64,000 bases of DNA, taken from contig NZ_LMIE01000012.1 in NCBI RefSeq assembly GCF_001428625.1, forward strand, positions 135,182 to 199,181, in the 5' to 3' direction. The DNA is from Hydrogenophaga sp. Root209. GTDB taxonomy: Bacteria > Pseudomonadota > Gammaproteobacteria > Burkholderiales > Burkholderiaceae_C. Below the pieces are notes generated by a model. The model saw only the letters and a list, made by a program, of their open reading frames with translations, had not been told where the DNA came from and ran no database searches. The translations under genes were made by a program, and so were the position numbers. The first letter of the stretch is position 1; every line of letters begins with the position of its first letter. Positions 17,832 to 28,215 of the stretch are shown here, piece after piece.

Positions 17832-18893
17832 TTATACCGGTATTTCAAGGCGAACCTGAAACACCCCATTGACCAATGCGCTCTGGAACCTGCCCTGAAC
17901 ATCGTGCAACAGCGCCAGGCGCTGCCGAACGTTGTCCAGCGCCAGGCCGTTGCCACGCCTCCCGCTGCCCGCCGGCACGGTGTTGGTGACCTTGATCACC
18001 ACCAGACTCCCGCGCCGCTGGGTGCTGATGCGCACCACCGCGCCCGACGGGCTGGGCTCCACACCGTGCTTCACCGCATTCTCCACCAGTGGCTGCAGGA
18101 TGAGGGGTGGCAATTTGGCCTTGGAGGCCGCGTCGTCCACACTCCACTCCACCTTCAACCGGTCGCCAAAGCGCACCTGTTCGATGGCCAGGTAGTGCTC
18201 GGCCAGCTCCAGTTCCTGCCACAGGGGCACCGCCTCCTGGGCGTCGGCCAGGGCGTGGCGAAACAGTTCGCTCAGATCTTCCAGCAGATTTTCGGCCTTG
18301 GCGGGCTCCTCGCGCACCAGAGCGATCGCGCTGTTGAGCGTGTTGAACAGGAAATGCGGCCGGATGCGGGCCTGCAGCTCGGCCAGCCGCGCGGTGGTGC
18401 CTGCGGGCATGCGGGCCTTGGCGCGCCACACCAGCGCGCCCACCAGGACCGCCGACACCAGCGCGCCCGAAGCCCCGCTGGCCACCCAGGGCGCCGCGCT
18501 GGCCAGCCCCATGAGCACCAGCAAGCCGCAGCCGTACAGGCCAGCCAGCACACCCAGCCCGATGCCCGTCACCCATTGGGCCTGGACCTCCATGCGCCCG
18601 AGTCTGCGTTTGAGCGCGCACACACACAGCAGCCAGGCCAGCACGGCCGGCAACGCCGCGCCAGTGAGCACCGCCATCTGGGTGATCCAGGCCACCGGGT
18701 TCGCCGCGCCAAAGATGGCCGCCACGGCCACGATGGCCTGCACGAACAGCACGGCCCGCAGCACCACGCCCACCTGGCAGGTGTCAAACACCCGGTCGCG
18801 GGCCCGGATGTGCTCGGGCATCTCCTCCAGCGACTGCGTGCCCAGGGTACTGGGCAGATCCTGGAAGGTCGATAAAATTCGGGAGTCTTTCAT
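17832..18893 (-). CDS. LytS-type (His_kinase/HATPase) sensor kinase
   Basis: A 353-residue membrane kinase with about four to five N-terminal helices (residues 43-157) and then the His_kinase motif RPHFLFNTLNS with the phospho-acceptor His180, followed by a compact HATPase domain (LILQPLVENAVKHG; GNGLALDNVRQRL). This is the standard partner of LytTR regulators. There is no extracellular sensor domain, so the signal is probably sensed in the membrane. The ATG at 18893 is the start of homology. It is divergent from argH across 174 bases. Confidence 0.9.
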   Translation of the reverse strand: MKDSRILSTFQDLPSTLGTQSLEEMPEHIRARDRVFDTCQVGVVLRAVLFVQAIVAVAAIFGAANPVAWITQMAVLTGAALPAVLAWLLCVCALKRRLGRMEVQAQWVTGIGLGVLAGLYGCGLLVLMGLASAAPWVASGASGALVSAVLVGALVWRAKARMPAGTTARLAELQARIRPHFLFNTLNSAIALVREEPAKAENLLEDLSELFRHALADAQEAVPLWQELELAEHYLAIEQVRFGDRLKVEWSVDDAASKAKLPPLILQPLVENAVKHGVEPSPSGAVVRISTQRRGSLVVIKVTNTVPAGSGRRGNGLALDNVRQRLALLHDVQGRFQSALVNGVFQVRLEIPV

Positions 18894-19067
18894 GGGGCGT
18901 GCGTCAATGCTCGGGTCGGTCGACGTGGAATTGTGCGTTGATCCGGGCACCGCGCCCTGGAACCGCACGGCGCTGCGATCGAAAGATCTTTCAGGCCCTT
19001 TTTGCCTGCCCCGTGTTCTGCGGTCTTCCGCTCCTATTTTTCCCTCCAAAGCCGCTGGCAACACCGT

Positions 19068-20519
<1,452 letters not shown>

Positions 20520-20520
20520 G

Positions 20521-20850
20521 TCAGTTGCAGGGGTCGGGCTGCGGCACCTCGGTACAGCGCTGAAAGGCCTCCGGCTTGAGACCACCACCCACCACGCGGT
20601 ACTGGTCAAAACACGCCGCGCTGGACGCATACCGGTGCCAGCGTGCCTCGCAGGCCGTCGTGCCGGGCGGCAGCGGCGCGGAGGCAGACTCCACGCGATC
20701 GGCGTAGCGCGGCGGCACATCGGTGATGACGCCATAGTGCAGACGGCCACCGTCGTCGGTCCAGCGCACCAGCTCCGCGCTCAGCACCGACAGCGGCAGG
20801 CCGACAGCGACCACCAGGCTCAAGGTCTTGAGAAGCTTGTTCGGTTTCAT
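20521..20850 (-). CDS. Small exported protein with a DUF4124-like segment
   Basis: A 109-residue protein with a Sec signal peptide (KPNKLLKTLSLVVAVGLPLSVLSA) and the segment LVRWTDDGGRLHYGVITD, which resembles the short DUF4124 repeat found in many proteobacterial periplasmic proteins. The mature part has four cysteines (EARWHRYASSAACFD, FQRCTEVPQPDPCN) that may form disulfides. Function is unknown. It converges on argH with no spacer and diverges from the hemerythrin gene across 90 bases. Confidence 0.75.
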   Translation of the reverse strand: MKPNKLLKTLSLVVAVGLPLSVLSAELVRWTDDGGRLHYGVITDVPPRYADRVESASAPLPPGTTACEARWHRYASSAACFDQYRVVGGGLKPEAFQRCTEVPQPDPCN

Positions 20851-20940
20851 GTCCCTCTGACACGCTCGGGGCGCCAGGGTTCCTGGGGGCCTTGATGTGC
20901 GTCAAGACCCGACCGGCGTGCCGGCGCTAGAGTCCGACTC

Positions 20941-21432
20941 ATGGAGACCACCGCCCACCCCACCGCCACCCTGGAATGGTCGTCCGCCCTGTCGGTGGGC
21001 GACGACCGCATGGACCACACCCACGCCGAATTCGTTGAACAGCTCAACCGGCTGCTGACCACCCCCGCCGATCAACTGTTGCCGCTGTACCAGGATTTCC
21101 TGGCTCACACGGTGGAGCACTTCGCCCAGGAAGAGCGCTGGATGCTGGCCACAGGCTTCGCGCCCGACAACTGCCACGCCGCCCACCACGCGACCATTCT
21201 GGAGACCATGCGGGCCGTGGAAACGCATCACCAGCAGGGTGACCTTGACATCATCACCCGCCTGGCCGAAGCGCTGGCCGAATGGTTCCCCCAACACGCG
21301 GCCAGCATGGACGCCGGACTGGCGCTGCATTTGCAAGCGGTGGGCTTCGATACACACACCGAGACCTTGGCCGACCCCGGCCGCGTGCGCCCGGCCAGCA
21401 TGAGCGGCTGCGGGAGTGTGAGCTGCAGTTGA
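20941..21432 (+). CDS. Hemerythrin-domain protein
   Basis: A 163-residue, one-domain bacteriohemerythrin. The di-iron ligands are visible in order: DRMDHTHAEF, HTVEHFAQEE, NCHAAHH and EWFPQHAASMD. Such proteins bind oxygen reversibly and can deliver or sense oxygen. A C-terminal tail of about 35 residues, ending CGSVSCS, is not part of the four-helix bundle. The ATG at 20941 has only a weak ribosome site. The fusion kinase gene starts five bases after its stop, so the two are probably co-transcribed. Confidence 0.88.
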   Translation: METTAHPTATLEWSSALSVGDDRMDHTHAEFVEQLNRLLTTPADQLLPLYQDFLAHTVEHFAQEERWMLATGFAPDNCHAAHHATILETMRAVETHHQQGDLDIITRLAEALAEWFPQHAASMDAGLALHLQAVGFDTHTETLADPGRVRPASMSGCGSVSCS

Positions 21433-21437
21433 GCCGC

Positions 21438-22982
21438 ATGGACGCTCCCCTGCCCCGTTTGATCGATGCCCTGCTGGACCCGACACGCTACCCGCACGCG
21501 GCAGCGAAGGTCGAGCTCATGGAAACCCATGGTGCGTGGGTGCTGCTGGCAGGTGTTCATGCCTACAAGATCAAGAAGCCGGTGCGCCTGCCCTTCATGG
21601 ACTTCGGCACGCTCGCCCTGCGCCGCGCGGCCTGCCAGGCCGAGGTGCGGCTCAACCAGCGCTTCGAAACCAGCGACCCGGCCTCGCACCTCTACCTGGG
21701 CGCTCTCCCCATCGTCGGCCCGGCCGAGCAGCCCCGCTGGGGTGAACCCGGTCAAGACGACGAGCAGGCCATCGAATGGGCGGTGCACATGCGCCGGTTC
21801 GACGAGGCCCGGCGACTCGACCACCTGTGCGCACGCGGCGCCCTGAAGCCCGAACACCTCACATCGCTGGCGCAGCGCATGGCCTGTTTTCAGGCCGCGG
21901 CGGCGGTGGCACCCCCGGACAGCACCTGGGGTCGGGCCGCGGACACCCTGGCCTTCGCGCGCGACAACCTCGGCACCTTGCGCGACGGCTTGAACCACGC
22001 CAACGATGCGACGAAGATCGAACAACTGAGCCAGTGGACCGAATCGAGCTTCACGCAACGGGCCCCGCAGATGGCGCAGCGCCTGGGCGAAGGCCGGGTG
22101 CGCGAAGGCCACGGCGACCTGCACCTGGCCAACCTCGTGCTCATCGGTGACGAGGTGGTGCCCTTCGACGGCATCGAGTTCAATGACGCGCTGCGCTGGA
22201 TCGACGTCGCCAGCGACATGGCCTTTGTCTGGATGGACCTGCTCGACCACGGCCAGCCCGGCCTGGCCAACGGCTTGCTCAGCGACTGGCTGGACGCCAG
22301 CGGCGACACCTGCGCGCCCGACGTGCTGCCGTTCTTCGCGGTCTACCGCGCGCTGGTGCGCGCCAAGGTGGCGGTGATCCGCAGCGCGCAGGCGGGCGCC
22401 GATATGGCCGCTTCGCTGAACGAAGCGCGCGGCTACACCGCGCTGGCCAGGCGCATCGCGCAACCACCCGCGCCGCAGCTCGTCATCACCCACGGCCTCT
22501 CGGGCAGCGGCAAGACCTGGGCCTCCAGCCGCTGGCTGCAGGCCGAATCCAGCGGCCGGGCCGTCCGCCTGCGCTCCGACGTGGAGCGCAAGCGCCTGCA
22601 CGGTCTGGGCGCCACACAGGCCAGCGGCTCGGGCCTGAACACCGGCCTGTACAGCCCGCAGGCGCATGGCAATACCTACGCCCACCTGCTGGAACGCGCG
22701 CGGCACCTGCTGCAAGAGGGCTGGTCGGTGCTGGTGGACGCGGCCTTCCTGCGGCGCCACGAGCGCGAGGCCTTCAGCGGGCTGGCGCAGACTCTCGCCT
22801 GCCCGTTTCACATCCTGGCGACCGAGGCCCCGCTGGACACGCTGCGCGAGCGCATCAACGCGCGCCAGAGGCGCGGGGGCGACGCGTCCGAGGCCACGGT
22901 GGCGGTGCTGGAGCAGCAGTTGGGCTGGCTGGAGCCCCTGAGCGTGGACGAACGTGCACGGTGCCTGCCCGTGGCACCTTGA
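21438..22982 (+). CDS. Aminoglycoside-phosphotransferase-like plus P-loop kinase fusion
   Basis: A 514-residue two-domain protein. Residues 1 to about 340 form an APH-like domain with the catalytic-loop motif GHGDLHLANLVL and the metal-binding DGIEF. Residues of about 350 onward form a P-loop kinase with GLSGSGKTWASS and a downstream DAAFLRRHEREAF segment. The same two-domain arrangement is known in uncharacterised bacterial proteins (COG2187 plus COG0645). The substrate is unknown, and there is no reason to call it antibiotic resistance. It is coupled to the hemerythrin gene. Confidence 0.85.
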   Translation: MDAPLPRLIDALLDPTRYPHAAAKVELMETHGAWVLLAGVHAYKIKKPVRLPFMDFGTLALRRAACQAEVRLNQRFETSDPASHLYLGALPIVGPAEQPRWGEPGQDDEQAIEWAVHMRRFDEARRLDHLCARGALKPEHLTSLAQRMACFQAAAAVAPPDSTWGRAADTLAFARDNLGTLRDGLNHANDATKIEQLSQWTESSFTQRAPQMAQRLGEGRVREGHGDLHLANLVLIGDEVVPFDGIEFNDALRWIDVASDMAFVWMDLLDHGQPGLANGLLSDWLDASGDTCAPDVLPFFAVYRALVRAKVAVIRSAQAGADMAASLNEARGYTALARRIAQPPAPQLVITHGLSGSGKTWASSRWLQAESSGRAVRLRSDVERKRLHGLGATQASGSGLNTGLYSPQAHGNTYAHLLERARHLLQEGWSVLVDAAFLRRHEREAFSGLAQTLACPFHILATEAPLDTLRERINARQRRGGDASEATVAVLEQQLGWLEPLSVDERARCLPVAP

Positions 22983-23089
22983 GTTGTTCACCAAAAATTT
23001 CAATCCGCGCTGTCGCGCTTTCACAAGCCATTTGTCCGGGGCGCCGCTACCATCGGCGCAACACCTGCCCCAACAACACCGGAGACCTC

Positions 23090-24250
23090 ATGACCGTCAT
23101 CACCACCGTGGAAGACCTGCGCGTGCTCGCCCAGAAGCGCGTGCCCCGCATGTTCTACGACTACGCCGACAGCGGTTCATGGACCGAGGGCACCTACCGG
23201 GCCAACGCCAGTGATTTCCAGAAGATCAAGCTGCGCCAGCGGGTGGCGGTCAACATGGAGAACCGCAGCACCCGCACCACCATGGTCGGCCAGAGCGTGG
23301 CCATGCCGGTGGCGATTGCGCCCACGGGTCTGACCGGCATGCAGCACGCCGATGGCGAAATCCTGGCCGCACGCGCCGCGAAGAAGATGGGCATCCCGTT
23401 CACGCTCTCCACCATGAGCATCTGCTCCATTGAAGACGTGGCGCAGCACGCCGGCGAAGGTTTCTGGTTCCAGCTCTATGTGATGAAAGACCGCGCCTTC
23501 ATCGAGCGTCTGATCGACCGGGCCAAGGCGGCGAACTGCAGCGCGCTCGTGCTCACGCTCGATCTGCAGATCCTCGGCCAGCGCCACAAGGACCTGAAGA
23601 ACGGCCTGTCGGCCCCGCCCAAGCTGACCATCGCCAACATGATCAACATCGCCGGCAAGCCGCGCTGGGCGCTGGGCATGCTGGGCACCAAACGCAAGCA
23701 GTTCGGCAACATCGTCGGCCACGTCAGCGGCGTGGCCGACATGAGCAGCCTGAGCGCCTGGACGGCGCAGCAGTTCGACCCAGCGCTCAACTGGGGCGAC
23801 GTGGAGTGGATCAAGAAGCGCTGGGGCGGCAAGCTGATCCTCAAAGGCATCCAGGACGTGGAAGACGCGAAGCTCTCGGTGGCCTCGGGCGCCGACGCGC
23901 TGATCGTGAGCAACCACGGCGGGCGCCAGCTCGACGGGGCGCAGAGCAGCATCGAGGCGCTGCCGGCCATCGTGGACGCGGTGGGCAGCCAGATAGAAGT
24001 GCACATGGACGGCGGCATTCGCAGCGGCCAGGACGTGCTCAAGGCCCGTGCGCTGGGTGCGCGCGGTGTCTACATCGGCCGGCCCATGCTCTACGGCCTG
24101 GGCGCCATGGGCGAAGCCGGCGTGAGCAAGTGCCTGGAGATCATCCACCGCGAACTCGACCTCACCATGGCCTTCTGCGGCCACACCAACATCGAGACGG
24201 TGGACAAATCGATCCTGCTGCCCGGCACGTTCCCCACGGCAACACCATGA
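23090..24250 (+). CDS. lldD: FMN-dependent 2-hydroxyacid (L-lactate) dehydrogenase
   Basis: A 386-residue flavoenzyme of the glycolate oxidase/flavocytochrome b2 family. It has the FMN-binding PVAIAPTGLTGM, the catalytic His in SNHGGRQLDG and the C-terminal DGGIRSGQDVLKARALGARGVYIGRP. It oxidises an L-2-hydroxyacid, probably lactate, and feeds electrons to the respiratory chain. The ATG at 23090 follows GGAGAC and matches the normal start. Its stop overlaps the start of an RskA-domain gene (ATGA), an unusual partner. Exact substrate specificity is inferred. Confidence 0.85.
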   Translation: MTVITTVEDLRVLAQKRVPRMFYDYADSGSWTEGTYRANASDFQKIKLRQRVAVNMENRSTRTTMVGQSVAMPVAIAPTGLTGMQHADGEILAARAAKKMGIPFTLSTMSICSIEDVAQHAGEGFWFQLYVMKDRAFIERLIDRAKAANCSALVLTLDLQILGQRHKDLKNGLSAPPKLTIANMINIAGKPRWALGMLGTKRKQFGNIVGHVSGVADMSSLSAWTAQQFDPALNWGDVEWIKKRWGGKLILKGIQDVEDAKLSVASGADALIVSNHGGRQLDGAQSSIEALPAIVDAVGSQIEVHMDGGIRSGQDVLKARALGARGVYIGRPMLYGLGAMGEAGVSKCLEIIHRELDLTMAFCGHTNIETVDKSILLPGTFPTATP

Positions 24251-24759
24251 GTCCCACCGAACCAGCGGCGCGGCCCCGTACCTCGAAGCTGTGGTTGGGC
24301 ATCAGCGTGGCACTGGCGCTGGTGCTGCTGGTGGGCGCGGCCACCATGGCCAGCATGTACGAGCAGCTCAAGGCGCAGATCGTGCACCTGCAGGAGCGCC
24401 TGGCGGTCACGCCGCAGGTGCGTTACGTGTCGGTGCTGCTGGATGCGCAGGAATTGCCGGCCCTGCTGGTGACGATGGACCCGCAGGCCGGGATCCTGCA
24501 GGTTCAGCGCCTCAATGAAGTGAAAGAAGGCCGCGAGGACAGCATGCAGCTGTGGGCGCTAGCCAGTGGCAAGCCACCGCGCTCGCTGGGCGTGATCCAG
24601 AGCAAGTTCAAGACGCTGCAGTTGCCCGCGAAAGAAGCTGCGCTGGAGGGCGTCACCCAGCTGGCCATCAGCGTCGAAAACAAGGGTGGCGTGCCGGAGC
24701 TGGTCGGACCGCGGCTGCCGTATCTGTTCCAGGGTTGGCTGATCCAGAAAGCGCTCTGA
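24247..24759 (+). CDS. Orphan membrane-anchored RskA C-terminal domain protein
   Basis: A 170-residue protein with one N-terminal membrane helix (about 16-38) and a periplasmic domain. The domain is clearly homologous to the C-terminal half of the anti-sigma factor at 34171-34950; both share SLGVI/SLGVL, the AIS-(V/L)-E-x-KGGVP block and the LF-(Q/K)-G-x-LIQK ending. The cytoplasmic sigma-binding domain is missing and there is no sigma gene beside it. It is translationally coupled to the 2-hydroxyacid dehydrogenase gene. It may bind the same signal or decoy the other anti-sigma factor; this is speculation. Confidence 0.8.
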   Translation: MSPTEPAARPRTSKLWLGISVALALVLLVGAATMASMYEQLKAQIVHLQERLAVTPQVRYVSVLLDAQELPALLVTMDPQAGILQVQRLNEVKEGREDSMQLWALASGKPPRSLGVIQSKFKTLQLPAKEAALEGVTQLAISVENKGGVPELVGPRLPYLFQGWLIQKAL

Positions 24760-24766
24760 CCCGGGC

Positions 24767-25492
24767 TCACTTCAGCTCATATTCAAAGGTACTGACCACC
24801 CGCAGCCGCTTCATGCGCGAGCTGCCGTCGTCGAAGTCATTGCCGTCATCGCCGGTGATGCGGATCACGCCCTGGTTGGCGTTCTTCAGCGGGCCGAGTT
24901 CGGCGCCCGCCTCCGCGGCAAACTTGTCGGCCTGCTCGCGCGCGTTGCGGGTGGCCTCGGCCAGCAGCGGTGCCTTCACATCGTTGAAGCCGCGCAACTG
25001 GAAACGCGGGCCGCTGCGGCCGCCCTCGTTCTCACCACCGAGCTGCACACCGGCCTGGATCAGTGGATCCACCGCGCGGGCGGCACCCTCCACCTCGGCG
25101 ACGCGGGCCGATTTCACCAGCACCTGACCGGTGCCGTTGAAGCGAAACGGCTGGTTGCCCTGCGCGTACTCGCGGGTGAACAGGTCTTGCACCTGCAGCG
25201 GCTTGGCCTCCACCTCGGTGTCGGTGAAACCACGCGCCTTGAGAAAGGCCGTGACCTTGTCGCGGTCACCCGCCAGGGCCTGCTGCACACCGCCGAAGTC
25301 GTTGCCCGCACGGCGAAACGACAGCGTCCACACGGCGAAGTCACTCTCCACGTCCTTTTCGGCCAGGCCCTTGACCGTGACCGAGCGGTCCGACATGCGG
25401 AAACGCTCCAGACCCTGGCTCACGGCAAAGCCGGCGATGGCGATGCCGGCGGCGATCAACAGGGCGGTGACGAGGCGGGCAATGGTGTTCAT
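24767..25492 (-). CDS. SIMPL-domain (DUF541) periplasmic protein
   Basis: A 241-residue protein with an N-terminal signal-anchor (ARLVTALLIAAGIAIAGFAV) and one SIMPL domain: SVTVKGLAEKDVESD at the start, then alternating strands and helices including AVDPLIQAGVQLGGENEG. Relatives such as BP26 and YggE form large channel-like or oligomeric periplasmic assemblies, and YggE lowers oxidative stress. The exact role here is unknown. The start at 25492 is followed immediately by the hydrophobic anchor, and AGGACTTTTC lies upstream. It diverges from dinB with 64 bases between. Confidence 0.85.
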   Translation of the reverse strand: MNTIARLVTALLIAAGIAIAGFAVSQGLERFRMSDRSVTVKGLAEKDVESDFAVWTLSFRRAGNDFGGVQQALAGDRDKVTAFLKARGFTDTEVEAKPLQVQDLFTREYAQGNQPFRFNGTGQVLVKSARVAEVEGAARAVDPLIQAGVQLGGENEGGRSGPRFQLRGFNDVKAPLLAEATRNAREQADKFAAEAGAELGPLKNANQGVIRITGDDGNDFDDGSSRMKRLRVVSTFEYELK

Positions 25493-25556
25493 GAAAAGTC
25501 CTCCGGAAGCGGTGCGCCGGCCGGTGGCCAGCGTCTCGCAGCATGGTAATCCCGCT

Positions 25557-26864
25557 ATGCTCGACCGCGTGGACGCCCCTTCCGACCAGACCCTGCCGCG
25601 GCGCATCGCCCACCTCGACATGGACGCTTTTTTTGCGTCGGTCGAGTTGCTGCGTTACCCACAACTCAAGGGCCTGCCGGTGGTGATTGGTGGCGGACGG
25701 CGGCGCGAGGACGATCTGTTGCTGCGCCTGCGCGAGGCCTACCCGGACCGCGAATGGGCCACCGACAGCCTGGACCACATCCCGGTGGACTTCTTTCCGC
25801 GCCTGGCCGGCTACACCGGGCGCGGCGTGGCCACCACCGCCACCTACGCGGCGCGCCAGTTCGGCGTGGGCTCGGCCATGGGCTTGATGAAAGCCGCCAA
25901 GCTGTGCCCGCAGGCCATCCTGCTGCCGGTGGATTTCGACGAGGTCAAGCGAATTTCGCGCCTGTTCAAGAGCACCATCCGCGAGATCGCACCTGTGGTC
26001 GAAGACCGTGGCGTGGACGAGGTCTACATCGACTTCACCCACGTACCTGGCGGCCAGCGCGAAGGTGGGCGGGTGCTGGCGCGGCTGATCCAGAAGAGCA
26101 TCTTCCAGGCCACGGGCCTGACCTGCTCCATCGGCGTGGCGCCCAACAAGCTGATTGCCAAGATGGCCAGCGAGTTCAACAAGCCCAACGGCATCAGCAT
26201 CGTGCAACCGGGCGACCTGCAGGCGCTGATCTGGCCACTGCCCTGCCGCAAGATCAACGGCGTGGGCCCCAAGGCCGACGAGAAGCTCCAGGGCCACGGC
26301 ATCCACACCATCGGCGAGCTCGCGCAGCGCGAACGCGGCTGGCTGGTCGAACACTTCGGCAAGAGCTACGGCGCCTGGCTGCACGAGGTGTCCTGGGGCC
26401 GCGACGAGCGCGTGGTGCAGACCGAAAGCGAGCCGGTGAGCATGAGCCGCGAGACCACCTTCGAGCGCGACCTGCACGCCGTGCGCGACCGCGCCGAGCT
26501 CGGCGCCATCTTCACCCGCCTGTGCCAACAGGTGGCCGCGGACCTCAGCAACAAGGGTTACCTGGGCAAGACCATCGGCATCAAACTGCGCTATGACAAC
26601 TTCCAGAGCGTCACGCGCGACGTGACCCTGGACAGCTTCACCGCCGACCCCGCCACCATCCGCCGCCAGGCCGGCCTGTGCCTCAAGCGGGTGGACCTCT
26701 CCCGGCGCATCCGCCTGCTCGGCGTGCGCGTGGGCAAGCTCGTCAAGCCCGGGACAGACGGCAGCGTGCCGCAGGTCTACAGTGAGCCGGCTTCACCACC
26801 CCCACCACGAGACAAGATCCGCCATGACCGCAACGACCTGCTTTTCCCTGAGCTCGACGGATGA
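25557..26864 (+). CDS. dinB: DNA polymerase IV-type Y-family polymerase with an insertion
   Basis: A 435-residue translesion polymerase. The catalytic metal residues are in HLDMDAFFASVE (Asp21) and RGVDEVYIDFT (near 148). The thumb and little-finger domains follow (INGVGPKADEKL; SRETTFERDL), and DLLFPEL at the C-terminus may be a clamp-binding motif. Relative to E. coli DinB there is an extra stretch of about 38 residues (51-88) between VVIGGGRRR and GRGVATTATYAARQFGV, and the steric-gate region is shifted accordingly. The crotonase gene begins inside its last 41 bases. Confidence 0.9.
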   Translation: MLDRVDAPSDQTLPRRIAHLDMDAFFASVELLRYPQLKGLPVVIGGGRRREDDLLLRLREAYPDREWATDSLDHIPVDFFPRLAGYTGRGVATTATYAARQFGVGSAMGLMKAAKLCPQAILLPVDFDEVKRISRLFKSTIREIAPVVEDRGVDEVYIDFTHVPGGQREGGRVLARLIQKSIFQATGLTCSIGVAPNKLIAKMASEFNKPNGISIVQPGDLQALIWPLPCRKINGVGPKADEKLQGHGIHTIGELAQRERGWLVEHFGKSYGAWLHEVSWGRDERVVQTESEPVSMSRETTFERDLHAVRDRAELGAIFTRLCQQVAADLSNKGYLGKTIGIKLRYDNFQSVTRDVTLDSFTADPATIRRQAGLCLKRVDLSRRIRLLGVRVGKLVKPGTDGSVPQVYSEPASPPPPRDKIRHDRNDLLFPELDG

Positions 26865-27666
26865 CGTCGCCCACCTGGTGATGAGCCGCCCGGCCGAGCT
26901 CAACACCATGAACCCGACCTTCTGGCGCGAGCTCGATGAGGTGCTGACAACGCTTCACAACGAAGGCACCGCGCGCGCACTCGTCCTCAGCAGCACCGGC
27001 AAACACTTCAGCGCCGGCATGTCGCTGGACACCTTCGCGGGCGCCATCAGCATGGACGACCAGAGCCCGGAAGGCCGCGCCGCCATCTTCGACCTGCTCA
27101 CCGACATGCAGGCCACCTTCACGAAACTGGAGAACCTGCGCATCCCGGTGATCTGCGCCATCCAGGGCGGTTGCATCGGCGGCGCGGTCGACATGGTGAC
27201 CGCTGCCTGCATCCGCTATGCGTCGGCCGACGCCTTCTTCTGCATCCAGGAAATCAACATCGGCATGGTGGCCGACGTGGGCACGCTGCAGCGCCTGCCC
27301 AAACTGATCCCGCTGGCGGTGGTGAAGGAGCTGGCCTACACCGGCCGCCGCCTGAGTGCGAGCAAGGCACTGGCCCATGGCCTGGTCAACGAGGTGTTCG
27401 ACACGCATGAGGCCACGGTGGCTGCTGCGCTGCAGTGTGCGAAAGAAATCGCGTCCAAACCCCCGGTGGCGATCTGGGGCACCAAGCAGGCCGTGAACTA
27501 CGCGCGCGATCACTCGGTGGAAGACAGCCTGCGACAAATGGGCTGGCTGCAGGGCGCCGTGTGGAGCAACGCGCACGTGCGCGAATCGATCAGCGCGATG
27601 AAGGACAAGCGCGCGGGCGACTTCACGCCGCTCTCGGCCTTGCAGTCTTTCAAGACCTTGGGCTGA
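26824..27666 (+). CDS. Crotonase-family protein, dienoyl-CoA isomerase-like
   Basis: A 280-residue crotonase-fold enzyme. The oxyanion-hole segments are KHFSAGMSLD and GGCIGGAVDM. The following block, YASADAFFCIQEINIGMVADVGTLQRLPKLI, closely follows the delta3,5-delta2,4-dienoyl-CoA isomerase pattern, including the acidic residues in GAVDM, QEINIG and VADVG that act as catalytic acids there. It probably isomerises or hydrates unsaturated acyl-CoA in beta-oxidation. The start at 26824 overlaps dinB by 41 bases, an unexpected operon partner. Confidence 0.88.
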   Translation: MTATTCFSLSSTDDVAHLVMSRPAELNTMNPTFWRELDEVLTTLHNEGTARALVLSSTGKHFSAGMSLDTFAGAISMDDQSPEGRAAIFDLLTDMQATFTKLENLRIPVICAIQGGCIGGAVDMVTAACIRYASADAFFCIQEINIGMVADVGTLQRLPKLIPLAVVKELAYTGRRLSASKALAHGLVNEVFDTHEATVAAALQCAKEIASKPPVAIWGTKQAVNYARDHSVEDSLRQMGWLQGAVWSNAHVRESISAMKDKRAGDFTPLSALQSFKTLG

Positions 27667-27675
27667 GCGGTCGCC

Positions 27676-28215
27676 TCAAGCCCCGACTGCCAAGTCGGCG
27701 CTGGCCACCGCGAGCACGCGCGGCCCGAAGCTGGAGATGTTCGTCAGCGTTGCGTTGTGGTGATCGATCACCTGGCGCGGCGTGAGCACCGCATTGCCGG
27801 CCGAGGTGTGTGCATCGGCCACCAGCGTGACGGGGTAGCCCAGCGCGAGCGCGCGGCGGGTGGTCGTGTCCACGCAGAATTCGGTGTGCATGCCGCAGAC
27901 GATCAGCTCGCTCACACCATGCGCATCGAGAAGCGCCTGGAGATCGGTGTTCAGGAACGCGTCCGGCGTGGTCTTGCGCACCCGCAGATCGCCCGGCTCC
28001 ACCTGCAAGCCATCGGCAAGTTGCCATGCGGGGCTGGCGTGCTCCAGATAACCAGCCGTGGACTCGTGCTGGATGAACACCACGGGCACGTGGGCGCTGC
28101 GGGCCTGGGCGGCAAGGTTGTTGATGCGCGCAATCACCGCGTCGGATTCGAAAGCGCGGCCCTCGCCTTCGCACAGGCCTTGTTGCATGTCGATGATGAG
28201 CAGAGCGCTTGTCAT
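27676..28215 (-). CDS. Isochorismatase-like cysteine hydrolase
   Basis: A 179-residue hydrolase with the expected triad: Asp9 in LLIIDMQQG, Lys in RKTTPDAF and Cys in GMHTEFCVDTT. The family cleaves amides and ureido groups (nicotinamide, carbamoylsarcosine and others); specificity is not evident. It is the last gene of a minus-strand cluster, and its start overlaps the preceding stop by four bases. The short acidic loop CEGEGRAFES after the Asp region is normal for the group. Confidence 0.9.
   Translation of the reverse strand: MTSALLIIDMQQGLCEGEGRAFESDAVIARINNLAAQARSAHVPVVFIQHESTAGYLEHASPAWQLADGLQVEPGDLRVRKTTPDAFLNTDLQALLDAHGVSELIVCGMHTEFCVDTTTRRALALGYPVTLVADAHTSAGNAVLTPRQVIDHHNATLTNISSFGPRVLAVASADLAVGA

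Noticed and set aside
21438-22982. Antibiotic resistance gene (APH)
   Set aside because: The domain is only distantly APH-like and is fused to a P-loop kinase of a general uncharacterised family.
21228-23024. 598-codon frame opposite the hemerythrin and kinase genes
   Set aside because: It has no family motifs, and the plus-strand genes have intact catalytic motifs.
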